A stretch of 36,051 nucleotides of DNA from Hyphomicrobiales bacterium (GTDB taxonomy: Bacteria; Pseudomonadota; Alphaproteobacteria; Rhizobiales; Beijerinckiaceae), in assembly GCA_025358745.1 (NCBI GenBank), contig JANYIH010000287.1, positions 1 through 36,051 of the forward strand. The letters run 5' to 3'. Under the pieces are notes generated by a model, which saw only the letters and a program-made list of their open reading frames with translations, ran no database searches and had not been told where the DNA came from. Positions 9,992 to 19,174 of the stretch are shown in pieces (within the stretch, counting starts at the first letter, position 1; each line of letters begins with the position of its first letter). The position numbers were made by a program, and so were the translations under genes.

Positions 9992-10068
9992 CTTAATTGC
10001 CACGGTCAAGCGTCGGTTCAAAAGGATCGGCGCGGCTCAGGGGCGGAAACGCAATACAGGAGTCTCAG

Positions 10069-10716
10069 ATGGAGATTTACGCCGATCCGATTACGGTGAA
10101 CTGCCGAAAGGTGATCGCGGGACTGAAACTCATGGGCGTTCCTTATGAGTTGAAAAAGGTGGACTATTTCAAAGCCGAACAAAAATCCGACGGCTACGTC
10201 GCGATCAATCCCAACGCGGCGTTGCCGGCGATGCGCGACGGCGGCCTGACGCTCTGGGAATCCAACGCCATTCTCTGTTACGCCGCCGACAAATATGGCA
10301 AGACCCAGTATTACCCGACCGATCTCGCCAAGCGCGCCGACGTCAACCGCTGGCTGTTCTGGGAATGCGGCACGTGGTTTCCCAGCGCCTATATCTTCCT
10401 GGTGGAGAATTGCGTGAAGCCGCTGCTCGGCGGCGCCGCCGATTCGGCTGTTATCGACAAGGAACTCGCCAATTTCCACAAGCTGGCCGGCATCCTCGAC
10501 ACACAGCTTGCAAAGACCGCCTATCTCTCCGGCGACTCCGTGACCATCGCCGACATCGCGGTCGCTTCGCCGATCCACCTGCACGGATGGCAGAAGCTGC
10601 CGCTGCAAATGCACCCAAACCTGCGCCGCTGGCTGGTCGAGCGGATCGAACCGCTGCCGTGCTGGCGCGACTCGATGGTCTACGAGGGCTTCACGCTCGA
10701 AAACAACGCGGCTTAA
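10069..10716 (+). CDS. Glutathione S-transferase family protein
   Basis: MEIYADPITVNCRKVIAGLKLMGVPYELKKVDY; NPNAALPAMRDGGLTLWESNAILCYAADKY; C-terminal SVTIADIAVASPIH. Confidence 0.92.
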   Translation: MEIYADPITVNCRKVIAGLKLMGVPYELKKVDYFKAEQKSDGYVAINPNAALPAMRDGGLTLWESNAILCYAADKYGKTQYYPTDLAKRADVNRWLFWECGTWFPSAYIFLVENCVKPLLGGAADSAVIDKELANFHKLAGILDTQLAKTAYLSGDSVTIADIAVASPIHLHGWQKLPLQMHPNLRRWLVERIEPLPCWRDSMVYEGFTLENNAA

Positions 10717-10767
10717 CCCTTAGGGAAGCGGCGCGCCGCTTCCTGCCCAACCGAGGCGCATCGATCC

Positions 10768-11592
10768 ATGACGTCGCAACCCACTGTCACGGGAACCTTC
10801 AACTACACGCGCCACGACGGCGCCATGCCGGAGGTCTATTTCTACGATCCGCCGGCTGGCGCGAAGATCCGCGATCCCGGCGACGAGCCGGTGGACATGC
10901 CGGTGCGCAGCGGCTGGAGCGAGGTGGATCGCTTCGATCTGGACAAACACGGCTTCGCCCTGCGCGAGTTCCGCCCGGCAGAGCATAATTGGACCGACGA
11001 CGCGGGAATCCGCCGCGATTTCTATCCGGAAGTGGTCGATCTGGTGAAGCGGACCGTCGGCGCCAAACAGGTCCTGGTGTTCGACCATACGATCCGCGCG
11101 ATGCGCAACGAGAAGCAGCAGACGGCGGAAAGCGCCACCACCCAGCGCGCGCCGGTGATGCTGGTCCATTGCGACTACACCGAGAATTCCGGCCCGTTGC
11201 GAGTGCGCCAGCTTATGGCTGGCGAAGCCGAGAGCCTGCTCAAGCGCCGCGTCGCCTTCTACAACGTCTGGAAGCCGCTGCATCGCAAGGTCGAGGAGCG
11301 GCCGCTGGCGATGTGCAACGTCGAGTCGGCCAGCGCTAACGATTTCGTCACGATGGCGTTACGCTATCGCGAGCGCGACGGGGAAATCTACGTGATGAAC
11401 CATTCGCCGCGTCACGATTGGGTCTATTTTCCCGAGATGACGCCGGAACAGGCGGTCTTCCTCAAGACCTACGAGAGCGAGACGGACGGGCGCGCCCGCT
11501 TCGTCGGTCATTCCGCCTTCCTCGATCCGACCACCCGTCCCGACGCCCCGTTCCGGGAAAGCGTCGAAATCCGCACCATCGCGTTCTTCTGA
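10768..11592 (+). CDS. CmcJ/NvfI-type putative Fe(II)/2-oxoglutarate-dependent oxygenase
   Basis: VLVFDHTIR..., HCDYTENSG (HxD), FYNVWKPL, MNHSPRHDWVYFPEM, GHSAF..., RESVEIRTIAFF match this family's arrangement. Confidence 0.8.
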   Translation: MTSQPTVTGTFNYTRHDGAMPEVYFYDPPAGAKIRDPGDEPVDMPVRSGWSEVDRFDLDKHGFALREFRPAEHNWTDDAGIRRDFYPEVVDLVKRTVGAKQVLVFDHTIRAMRNEKQQTAESATTQRAPVMLVHCDYTENSGPLRVRQLMAGEAESLLKRRVAFYNVWKPLHRKVEERPLAMCNVESASANDFVTMALRYRERDGEIYVMNHSPRHDWVYFPEMTPEQAVFLKTYESETDGRARFVGHSAFLDPTTRPDAPFRESVEIRTIAFF

Positions 11593-11601
11593 GCGCGCGC
11601 G

Positions 11602-12372
11602 ATGACCGACGCCTTTCGCCTCGACGGTAAGGTCGCGCTTGTCACCGGCGGCAACAGCGGCATCGGCGAGGCGATCGCGCTCGCCTACGCCGCCGCCGGC
11701 GCCAGGGTGGTGGTCGGCGGCAGGCGGCCGGAGCGCAATGCGGCGACGGTGGAGAAACTCGGCGACGGGCATCTCGCGGTGACGCTCGACGTCGCCGACG
11801 AGCGCTCTGTCGAACAGGCGGTCGCGACAATCGTCAAGGCCTACGGCCGGCTCGACATTCTCGTCAATAACGCCGGCGTTGGCCAGCGCGCCTCCGTCAT
11901 GGAGCTGGAGTTGGCGGCGTGGCGGCGCGTGCTCGACACAAATCTGACCGGCGCTTTTCTCTGCACCAAGCATGCCGCGCGGCAGATGAGCGCGCAAGGC
12001 GCGGGCAAGATCATCAACATCGCCTCGATCTATGGGCTGGCCGCGCCGAGCAAGGGGCTGCTGGTCGCCTATACCGTGTCGAAACACGCCGTCGTCGCGC
12101 TGACCAAGGTCAATGCGATCGAGCTTGCCGCGCATGGGATACAAGTGAACGCCATCGCGCCCGGCTGGTTCTTCACCGAAATGACCGGCGAACTCAAAGG
12201 CACCGACTTCGAGCAATCCGTGTGCGAGCGCACGCCCACAGGCCGCTGGGGCGAGGCCGGCGACATTGTCGGCGCCTGCCAGTTCCTCGCCTCGCCGGCG
12301 GCCGATTTCGTCAACGGCGTCGTTCTGCCGGTCGACGGCGGCTATAGCGCGAGCGACGGCCTGCGCCGTTAG
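11602..12372 (+). CDS. SDR-family NAD(P)-dependent oxidoreductase
   Basis: GKVALVTGGNSGIGEAIA, NNAGVG, IASIYGLAAPSKGLLVAYTVSKHAV (catalytic Ser/Tyr/Lys), PVDGGYSASDG. Confidence 0.95.
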   Translation: MTDAFRLDGKVALVTGGNSGIGEAIALAYAAAGARVVVGGRRPERNAATVEKLGDGHLAVTLDVADERSVEQAVATIVKAYGRLDILVNNAGVGQRASVMELELAAWRRVLDTNLTGAFLCTKHAARQMSAQGAGKIINIASIYGLAAPSKGLLVAYTVSKHAVVALTKVNAIELAAHGIQVNAIAPGWFFTEMTGELKGTDFEQSVCERTPTGRWGEAGDIVGACQFLASPAADFVNGVVLPVDGGYSASDGLRR

Positions 12373-12974
12373 GCCCGGGCGACCGCCAGTTTGAGGCCGA
12401 AGCCTAAAAACACGCAGCCGGTAAGACGATCGAGCGCCCTCACCACGCGCGGCGCGCGCAACCATCGGCCAAACGGGACAGTCAGCGCGATCAGCGCGGA
12501 GAACCAGAGAAGCGTCAGCGCCGCATGGATGGCCGCCAGCAGCAGCGAGAACGCAGCGACATTCGCGCCCATGGGAATGAACTGCGGCAGGAAGGTCGCG
12601 TAGAACACGCCGACCTTGGGGTTCAGCACATTGGTCAGGAATCCGCGCCGCAGCGCCGCGCCGTCGTCGCCGCCCTCGAAGACCAGCCCCGCGCGCGGCC
12701 TTAACAGAAGGCGCAGGCCGAGAAAGCAGAGATAAGCCGCGCCCGCCCATTTCAGCGCGTGATAGGCGCCGGTCGAGGCCGCCAGCAGCGCATTGAGCCC
12801 GACCGCCGCGCCCGCGCCCCAGACGAACAGCCCGCCGCACACACCCAAAGCCGCCGCCGCGCCCGCACGCGGACCCTGCGCGGCGCTCGCGCGCAACACC
12901 AGCGCCGTGTCGACGCCCGGCGTGATCGTCAGCAGGCCCGCGGCGAGCGCGAAGGCGGCCAGCGACAGCCACAT
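12369..12974 (-). CDS. LysE/RhtB-family amino-acid exporter
   Basis: TPGVDTALVLRASAAQGPRAGAAAALGVCGGLFVWG; multiple TM helices; FLTNVLNPKVGVFYATFLPQFI. Confidence 0.93.
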   Translation of the reverse strand: MWLSLAAFALAAGLLTITPGVDTALVLRASAAQGPRAGAAAALGVCGGLFVWGAGAAVGLNALLAASTGAYHALKWAGAAYLCFLGLRLLLRPRAGLVFEGGDDGAALRRGFLTNVLNPKVGVFYATFLPQFIPMGANVAAFSLLLAAIHAALTLLWFSALIALTVPFGRWLRAPRVVRALDRLTGCVFLGFGLKLAVARA

Positions 12975-12975
12975 G

Positions 12976-13431
12976 TCAGATGAAGCGGAACAGGCCGGTC
13001 ATGACGTTCTTCAAGAAGCTCGGCTCCTGTCCGCCCGTCGGCGTCGTGTTGGATACGAAATCGAACACCTTGCCGTCTTTCATGCCGTAGTTGGCGATCC
13101 GCGCCACCTTGCCGCGCTTGTCGAAATAGATTGCCAGCACATGCTGGTCCTTGGTCTCGGCCGGCATGAAGGCGAGCGCGCGGTGCATTTTCTGGCCGAT
13201 GTAATACCAGGCGTCGCCGCCGACGGTGGAGGTGGTCGAGGGCGTGCCCATCAGGTTCAGCGCCTCGCGCTTGTCGGTCTTGCCGACCTGCACCTTGGCG
13301 AGCGACTGATCGTCGATCTGATAGCCGCGATCGAAGTCGCCGTCGTAGCCAATGCAGCCGGAAAGCGGCGCGGCGGCCATCAACGCCGCGACCCACATCA
13401 TTTTCCCCGTCACGCGCATCGACGACCCCAT
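12976..13431 (-). CDS. bamE: Outer-membrane protein assembly factor BamE (SmpA/OmlA)
   Basis: Lipobox LSGC; GYQIDDQSLAKVQVGKTDKREALNLMGTPSTTSTVGGDAWYYIG. Confidence 0.9.
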   Translation of the reverse strand: MGSSMRVTGKMMWVAALMAAAPLSGCIGYDGDFDRGYQIDDQSLAKVQVGKTDKREALNLMGTPSTTSTVGGDAWYYIGQKMHRALAFMPAETKDQHVLAIYFDKRGKVARIANYGMKDGKVFDFVSNTTPTGGQEPSFLKNVMTGLFRFI

Positions 13432-13513
13432 TGCGTAGCCGCGCCCGGCTTGCCAGATTCAGCGGACTAGCGGAAGCCTGTTAACGAAATCAGGACAACA
13501 GACAAGGCCAACG

Positions 13514-14047
13514 ATGTTTTTCGACCGCTGGCGTGCGCGCCGAGCCGCGCGCGCCCTCATTGACCAGATTCACGGCGAGATCGTGGCGGCCGCCCGCGCG
13601 CCCGCGCTCTACACCCTCTACGGCGTGCCCGACGATCTCGACGGAAGGTTCGAGATGGCGACGCTCCACGCCGACCTGCTGCTGCGCCGGCTCAACGACC
13701 TCGGCGAGGTCGATCTCGCGCAGGACGTGGTCGACCGCGTGTTCGAGGGTTTCGACGACGCATTGCGCGAGAAGTCGGTCAGCGATGTCGGCGTCGCCAA
13801 ACGGATGACGAAAATGGCCGGGGCCTATTTCGGCCGCGCGGGCGTCTATGGTCCGGCGCTGGAGGCGCAGGACGGGCAAGCGCTCGCGCTCGCGCTCGCC
13901 CGGAATGCCCTGCGCGTCGGCGAGAGCGCGACCCCGAAAGCGCGCCTGCTCGCTGAGCGCGCCCTCGCCACGCGGCGGCTTTTGGGGCAAACCCCGCGCG
14001 CCGCCTTTCTATCGGGCCAATTTCGCTACCCCCTGCCGGAGACCTGA
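13514..14047 (+). CDS. Ubiquinol-cytochrome c chaperone family protein
   Basis: LYTLYGVPDDLDGRFEMATLHADLLLRRL; GEVDLAQDVVDRVFEGFDDALREKSVSDVGVAKRMTKMAGAYFGR. Confidence 0.9.
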   Translation: MFFDRWRARRAARALIDQIHGEIVAAARAPALYTLYGVPDDLDGRFEMATLHADLLLRRLNDLGEVDLAQDVVDRVFEGFDDALREKSVSDVGVAKRMTKMAGAYFGRAGVYGPALEAQDGQALALALARNALRVGESATPKARLLAERALATRRLLGQTPRAAFLSGQFRYPLPET

Positions 14048-14050
14048 GCC

Positions 14051-14554
14051 ATGACCGGGACCCCCTTCAGCCGCCCGGTGCGGGTCGTGCCGCTGCCCAA
14101 AGACGGGCTGGAGCAGAACATCGAGGCCAACGAGAACGAACGCGCGGCGCTCGCCAAGCTCAACAATCTGCCGGCGATTTCAAAGCTTTCCGCCCGTTTC
14201 CGGATCACCAAGCAGCGGCGTGGAGTGCGGGTCGAGGGCGAGCTTTCCGCGCGTCTGACGCAGACCTGCGTCGTTAGCCTCGAACCGTTCGAGGCCGAGA
14301 TCGCCGAACCGATCGACGTCAATTTCGCGCCCTCCAGCGCAGCCAAGCCCGATTCGGCCGTGGCCGAGGACGAGGACGCGCCGGACGAGATCGTTGAGGG
14401 CCGGATCGATCTGGGCGCGCTCGCGGGCGAATTTCTGACGCTGTCGCTCGACCCCTACCCCCGCAAGCCCGGGGTCGCGTTCGAGCCGCCGCCGCTGGCC
14501 GAGGAGGAAGATTCCGCCTTCGCGCCGCTGCTCAGGAAGCCGCCGCTGGATTGA
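14051..14554 (+). CDS. DUF177/YceD-family protein
   Basis: LSARLTQTCVVSLEPFEAEIAEPIDVNFAP; IDLGALAGEFLTLSLDPYPRKPG; located upstream of plsX. Confidence 0.88.
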   Translation: MTGTPFSRPVRVVPLPKDGLEQNIEANENERAALAKLNNLPAISKLSARFRITKQRRGVRVEGELSARLTQTCVVSLEPFEAEIAEPIDVNFAPSSAAKPDSAVAEDEDAPDEIVEGRIDLGALAGEFLTLSLDPYPRKPGVAFEPPPLAEEEDSAFAPLLRKPPLD

Positions 14555-14640
14555 GCGTTGCGCCGCCCCCTCAACCCGCTATGTTGCCGCCGCAATTACG
14601 GGCAAAGTGCCTTGGGTGGCGGCAGTAAAGACGAATCCCC

Positions 14641-15690
14641 TTGAAGCGTGAAGCGATCATAGCGTTGGACGCCATGGGCGGCGATCATGGCCCGGAAGTC
14701 GTGGCGCCCGCGGCGGCGATCGCGTTGGAGCGTCGCCCCGACACGAGGTTCCTGCTGTTCGGCGACGAGAAACTGATCGCCCCGATTATGGCCAAGCTGC
14801 CCAAACTCGCGGCGAAGGCGACCGTCATCCATTGCGACGTCGCGGTGAAAATGACCGACAAGCCGAGCCAGGCTTTGCGCCAGGGCCGGCGCGTCTCCTC
14901 GATGTGGCGCGCCATCGAGGCGGTCAAGCGCGGCGAGGCCGATTGCGCGATTTCGGCCGGCAACACCGGCGCATTGATGGCGATGGCGAAGGTGTGCCTG
15001 CACATGCTGCCGTTGATCGAACGCCCGGCGCTGGCGGCGATGTGGCCGACGATGCGCGGCGAATCGATCGTGCTCGACGTCGGCGCCTCGATCGGGGCGG
15101 ACGCGCAGCATCTGGTCGATCTCGCCGTGATGGGCGCGGCGATGGCGCGCATCGTGTTCGACATCGAATCGCCGACCGTCGGGCTGCTCAATGTCGGGGT
15201 CGAGGAGATCAAAGGGCTGGAGGAGGTGAAAGCCGCCGGCCGCACGCTGCGCGAAACGACATGGCCGCACCTCAGCTATCACGGCTTTGTCGAGGGAGAC
15301 GATCTCGGCAAAGGCACGGTCGACGTGTTCGTCACCGAAGGATTCACCGGCAATATCGCACTGAAAACCGCCGAGGGCACCGCCAAGCAGATCGCGTCCT
15401 ACATTCGCGACGCGATGGGGGCGACGCTCGCTTCCCGGCTTGGCTATCTCCTCGCTCGCACCGCCTTCCAGGCTTTGCGCCGCAAGCTCGATCCCGGTCG
15501 GGTCAACGGCGGCGTGTTTCTTGGTCTTGACGGCGTGGTGATCAAGAGTCATGGCGGGGCGGACGCCGAGAGTTACGCCGGCGCGATCGAGGTCGGCTAC
15601 GACATGGTGCGCCAGAATCTGCTCGCCAATATCCGCGACATGATTGGCCACGCCAGCGAAGCCCGCGCCCCGACGCTCACCCCTTCGTGA
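14641..15690 (+). CDS. plsX: Phosphate acyltransferase PlsX (TTG start)
   Basis: [64 protein letters not shown]. Confidence 0.96.
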   Translation: MKREAIIALDAMGGDHGPEVVAPAAAIALERRPDTRFLLFGDEKLIAPIMAKLPKLAAKATVIHCDVAVKMTDKPSQALRQGRRVSSMWRAIEAVKRGEADCAISAGNTGALMAMAKVCLHMLPLIERPALAAMWPTMRGESIVLDVGASIGADAQHLVDLAVMGAAMARIVFDIESPTVGLLNVGVEEIKGLEEVKAAGRTLRETTWPHLSYHGFVEGDDLGKGTVDVFVTEGFTGNIALKTAEGTAKQIASYIRDAMGATLASRLGYLLARTAFQALRRKLDPGRVNGGVFLGLDGVVIKSHGGADAESYAGAIEVGYDMVRQNLLANIRDMIGHASEARAPTLTPS

Positions 15691-15700
15691 AAGTTACGAG

Positions 15701-16669
15701 ATGAGCGCGAAATTCCGTTCGGTCGTGCGCGGCGTTGGCGCCTGCCTGCCCGAGCGCGTCGTCAGCAATGCGGAGCTGGCGGCCCGGATCGACACCTCCG
15801 ACGAATGGATCGCCCAGCGAACCGGCATCCGGCAGCGCCATGTCGCCGGCGAGGGCGAAACCACGGTGACCTTGGGAACCCGCGCCGCCTCGCGCGCGCT
15901 GGCCCGCGCGGGCCTGCAACCCGCCGAGATCGATCTCATCATCGTCGCGACCTCGACGCCCGATCATACCTTTCCCGCCTCCGCGACCGAGATCCAGGCC
16001 GCGCTCGGCATCACGCAGGGCGTGGCGTTCGACCTTCAGGCGGTCTGTTCCGGCTTCGTGTTCGGCGTCACCACCGCCGACAAGTTTCTGGCCTCCGGCT
16101 CGCACAAGCGCGCGCTCGTGATCGGCGCGGAAACCTTCTCGCGCATCCTCGACTGGCAGGATCGCACCACCTGCGTGCTGTTTGGCGACGGCGCCGGGGC
16201 GATGGTGCTCGAAGCCGTCGAGGGCGGCGACAAAGGCGTGATCACGTCGAAGCTGCGCTCAGACGGACGCCATCGCGCCAAACTCTACGTGGACGGCGGC
16301 CCCTCCACCACGCAGACGGTCGGCCATCTGCGGATGGAAGGCAAGGAAGTGTTCAAGCACGCCGTCGGCATGGTGACAGACGTGATCAAGGCCTGTTTCG
16401 AGGACGCCGGCGTCTCGGCGCAGGACATCGACTGGTTCGTGCCGCATCAGGCCAATCGCCGCATCATCGACGCCTCGGCCGACAAGCTCGGCATCGCACG
16501 CGACAAGGTGGTGATCACGGTGGACCGCCACGGCAACACCTCGGCCGCCTCGATCCCGCTCGCGCTCGACGTTGCGGTGTCCGACGGGCGCATAAAACCC
16601 GGCGATCTCGTGATGATCGAGGCGATGGGCGGCGGCTTCACCTGGGGCGCGGCGCTGATAAGGTGGTGA
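15701..16669 (+). CDS. fabH: 3-oxoacyl-ACP synthase III (FabH)
   Basis: [28 protein letters not shown] active-site Cys; [25 protein letters not shown]. Confidence 0.96.
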   Translation: MSAKFRSVVRGVGACLPERVVSNAELAARIDTSDEWIAQRTGIRQRHVAGEGETTVTLGTRAASRALARAGLQPAEIDLIIVATSTPDHTFPASATEIQAALGITQGVAFDLQAVCSGFVFGVTTADKFLASGSHKRALVIGAETFSRILDWQDRTTCVLFGDGAGAMVLEAVEGGDKGVITSKLRSDGRHRAKLYVDGGPSTTQTVGHLRMEGKEVFKHAVGMVTDVIKACFEDAGVSAQDIDWFVPHQANRRIIDASADKLGIARDKVVITVDRHGNTSAASIPLALDVAVSDGRIKPGDLVMIEAMGGGFTWGAALIRW

Positions 16670-17520
16670 GCGCCCCGCCCGGCTTCGCCCCGCTCGAAAT
16701 CGCCGCCGGTTTCGCTGCCGATTTCGGACCCATCTACGCCCAGCGCGAGGGCGAGCGGGTCCGGTACGGCTTTCGTGTCGAGGAGAAGCATCTCAACCCG
16801 CGCGGGATGGCGCATGGCGGGGCGCTGGCGACCTTCGCGGACATGCAGCTCGCCGCGCTGATGCGGACGGGCGTTCTGGCGCCCAAGCAGGCGCCGACGA
16901 TCAGCCTGTCGGTCGATTTCCTCGCGCCCGTTCAAGCCGGAGCCTGGGTGCAGGGGGAGATCGATCTCGTTGCGCGCAGCGGCCGGCTCGCCTTCGCGCA
17001 AACCGTGCTCCGCGTGGAAGGGACGCCGGTCGTGCGGACGAGCGCGAAATTCGCCTATTCCGAGAAAGCCGCCCCGCTCGATCCGGGCCAACCCGTCCCG
17101 CCGCCCGCTTATATCGATGCGCCTCCGCCCGAGGGTTTTGAACCGCTCGGCTTCGGCGCCGGCTTCGGCGCCTTCTTCGGCCCAGCGTACTGGCGACCCG
17201 GCTCGACCCGATTCGGCTTCCGCGTCTCGCCGCGCCACATCAACCTGTTCGGCTTCTGCCACGGCGGCGCGCTCGCGACTTTCGCCGATTACCAGCTTGC
17301 GCCGTTGCGCCGCGCCGGACTGGCGCAGGGGCCGTTCGCGCCGACGTTGAGCCTCAACATGGATTTTCTCGGGCCCGCCCGGCTCGGCGAATGGATCGAA
17401 GCCGAGGCGGTGCTGCTGCGCTCAACCTCGCGCTATCTGTTCACCCAGGCTTTGCTGACCAACGCCAACGGCGCGGTGGCGCGCTCGAACGCGATCTATG
17501 CGATGATGCGGCCGGCTTGA
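16666..17520 (+). CDS. Tandem (fused) PaaI-like hot-dog thioesterase protein
   Basis: Two homologous halves, each with [13 protein letters not shown] start overlaps the fabH stop codon. Confidence 0.85.
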   Translation: MSAPPGFAPLEIAAGFAADFGPIYAQREGERVRYGFRVEEKHLNPRGMAHGGALATFADMQLAALMRTGVLAPKQAPTISLSVDFLAPVQAGAWVQGEIDLVARSGRLAFAQTVLRVEGTPVVRTSAKFAYSEKAAPLDPGQPVPPPAYIDAPPPEGFEPLGFGAGFGAFFGPAYWRPGSTRFGFRVSPRHINLFGFCHGGALATFADYQLAPLRRAGLAQGPFAPTLSLNMDFLGPARLGEWIEAEAVLLRSTSRYLFTQALLTNANGAVARSNAIYAMMRPA

Positions 17521-17542
17521 GGGTTGAGTTATCCGCCGCCAT

Positions 17543-17552
17543 TGTATATACA
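17543..17552. promoter_or_regulatory. Perfect palindrome TGTATATACA, candidate toxin-antitoxin autoregulatory operator
   Basis: tgtatataca read directly, 93 nt upstream of the toxin ATG. Confidence 0.5.
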
Positions 17553-17645
17553 TCTCCAATCGACGCTCGGTATCCTTTCCCGCACGAGGCCTCCGAAACG
17601 ATCGTTGCGCGCCGATGGGGCGAGAGAGCGTCCGCCGAGGTTCGG

Positions 17646-17942
17646 ATGAAGCTTCCGAATTTGCTGTGGAGCGCCGAGAAAGACGAATGGCTTCGTCGCG
17701 AAAGGGGCATTGGCTTCGAAGACGTTGAAATCGCTTTGCTCAATCGAGGTGCTTTGTCGGATACGCCGCATCCGAACAAGGAAAGGTTTCCAAATCAAAG
17801 GATCATGATTGTTGAAATTCGCGGCGAAATTTTTGTCGTTCCTTATGTGACCGACGAGGAAAGCCGGTTTCTGAAAACGATCTATCCGAGCCGAAAAGCG
17901 AGACGAATCCATGGGAAGGCCAAAGCGTCGGGACGAAGCTGA
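17646..17942 (+). CDS. BrnT-like toxin of a type II toxin-antitoxin system
   Basis: LLWSAEKDEWLRRERGIGFEDVEIALL...HPNKERFPNQRIMIVEIRGEIFVVPYVTDEESRFLKTIYPSRKA. Confidence 0.75.
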   Translation: MKLPNLLWSAEKDEWLRRERGIGFEDVEIALLNRGALSDTPHPNKERFPNQRIMIVEIRGEIFVVPYVTDEESRFLKTIYPSRKARRIHGKAKASGRS

Positions 17943-18249
17943 GCATGCCCTCGAGCCGGCTCCGCCGTTCTTCGACGAGGAGGAGCGAGAGATCGTAGAA
18001 AGTTACGAGGCGGCGCTCGAACGGGGCGAAGTTCGCGAGAACTCCGCGCAAGAATTGGCTGAAGCCAACGCCGGTTGGAAGGAGATCGTAGAGGCTGCGC
18101 GGGCGCGCAAGGCGATTTCGCTGCGCTTGGAGGTCCGCGACCTCGAACTGATCAAGTCGATCGCCCGCCGCCGCGGGATTCCTTATCAGACGCTGATCGG
18201 ATCGGTTCTGCACCAGTTTGCCCATGGCGCCTTGCGCGAAGCGAACTGA
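17911..18249 (+). CDS. BrnA/CopG-like antitoxin
   Basis: Acidic N-terminus and ISLRLEVRDLELIKSIARRRGIPYQTLIGSVLHQFAHG; start overlaps toxin 3' end by 32 nt. Confidence 0.8.
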   Translation: MGRPKRRDEAEHALEPAPPFFDEEEREIVESYEAALERGEVRENSAQELAEANAGWKEIVEAARARKAISLRLEVRDLELIKSIARRRGIPYQTLIGSVLHQFAHGALREAN

Positions 18250-18328
18250 CGCGCGGCGAGGAGCGGGCGATGTAACGAAGCGACCTGCCGCCCCGAACTT
18301 GTTTCCGAATCCCTCGTCGAGACCAGCA

Positions 18329-19174
18329 ATGCCCGTCCTCAAAGCCCCCTGGAGCGAGCGCAACGGTCGCTTCTCCCCCCTCAAGGCGATCGTGTTCGCC
18401 GCGCTGTTCGCGCCCGCGATCTATATCCTGTGGCGATTCGCGAGCGGGGCTTTGCAGCCCAAGCCCGTGACGGAGATGATCCATCACACCGGCGATTGGG
18501 CGGCTCGGCTGATCCTGCTCTCGCTGTTGGTGACGCCCCTGCGCAAGCTTGGCGCGTGGCCGAAGCTGATCGCGGTGCGCCGCATGGTCGGCGTCGCCGC
18601 GTTCGCCTACGCTTTCGCGCACCTCAGCCTCTACGTCGTCGATCAAAGCTTCAATCTCGTCCATGTCGGCGCCGAGATCGCGCTGCGCTTTTATCTCACG
18701 ATCGGCTTTGTCACGCTGCTGGGCTTAGGCGCGCTGACCGCGACCTCGACCGACGCGATGATCCGCCGGCTCGGCGGGCCGCGCTGGAACCGCCTGCACA
18801 AGCTCATCTACCTCATCGCCGCGCTGGCGCTGTTCCATTATTACCTGCAATCGAAAGCTGACGTTTCCGGCGCCGTGCTGCTGACCGGCTTCTACCTGAT
18901 GTTGATGGTCTACCGCTTCGCGATCAAGCGCCTGCCGCTGTGGAGCGCTGCTCTCGCCTCCGTCGCGCTCGGCGTGAGCCTCACCGCCCTGCTGGAGGCG
19001 ACATGGTACACTTTCCGCCGCCACTATCCGTTCTGGGACGTGCTCGGCGCCAATTTCGACGCCGAGATGTTCCCGCGGCCGACCTTCTATCTCGCGCTGG
19101 TCGGCGCGGCGGCGATCCTCGTCATGGTCGCGCGCAATTACCGGCCGCGACTAAGCCTTGCCGCCGCCGAATAG
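18329..19174 (+). CDS. msrQ: MsrQ/YedZ-type heme-binding membrane subunit of methionine sulfoxide reductase
   Basis: HHTGDWAARLILLSLLVTPLRKL; RRMVGVAAFAYAFAHLSLYVVDQ; RWNRLHKLIYLIAALALFHYYLQSK. Confidence 0.92.
   Translation: MPVLKAPWSERNGRFSPLKAIVFAALFAPAIYILWRFASGALQPKPVTEMIHHTGDWAARLILLSLLVTPLRKLGAWPKLIAVRRMVGVAAFAYAFAHLSLYVVDQSFNLVHVGAEIALRFYLTIGFVTLLGLGALTATSTDAMIRRLGGPRWNRLHKLIYLIAALALFHYYLQSKADVSGAVLLTGFYLMLMVYRFAIKRLPLWSAALASVALGVSLTALLEATWYTFRRHYPFWDVLGANFDAEMFPRPTFYLALVGAAAILVMVARNYRPRLSLAAAE

Noticed and set aside
11359-12972. 537-aa minus-strand ORF across the oxygenase and SDR genes
   Set aside because: Low-complexity antisense translation with no motif; opposite strand encodes well-conserved SDR and LysE-type proteins.
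15805-16662. Upstream part of the 571-aa ORF overlapping fabH
   Set aside because: Out-of-frame Arg-rich translation of fabH; only the part from about 16666 resembles a real protein.
17646-18249. Phage-defence island
   Set aside because: Only a small toxin-antitoxin pair is present; no nuclease, helicase, integrase or other defence genes nearby.
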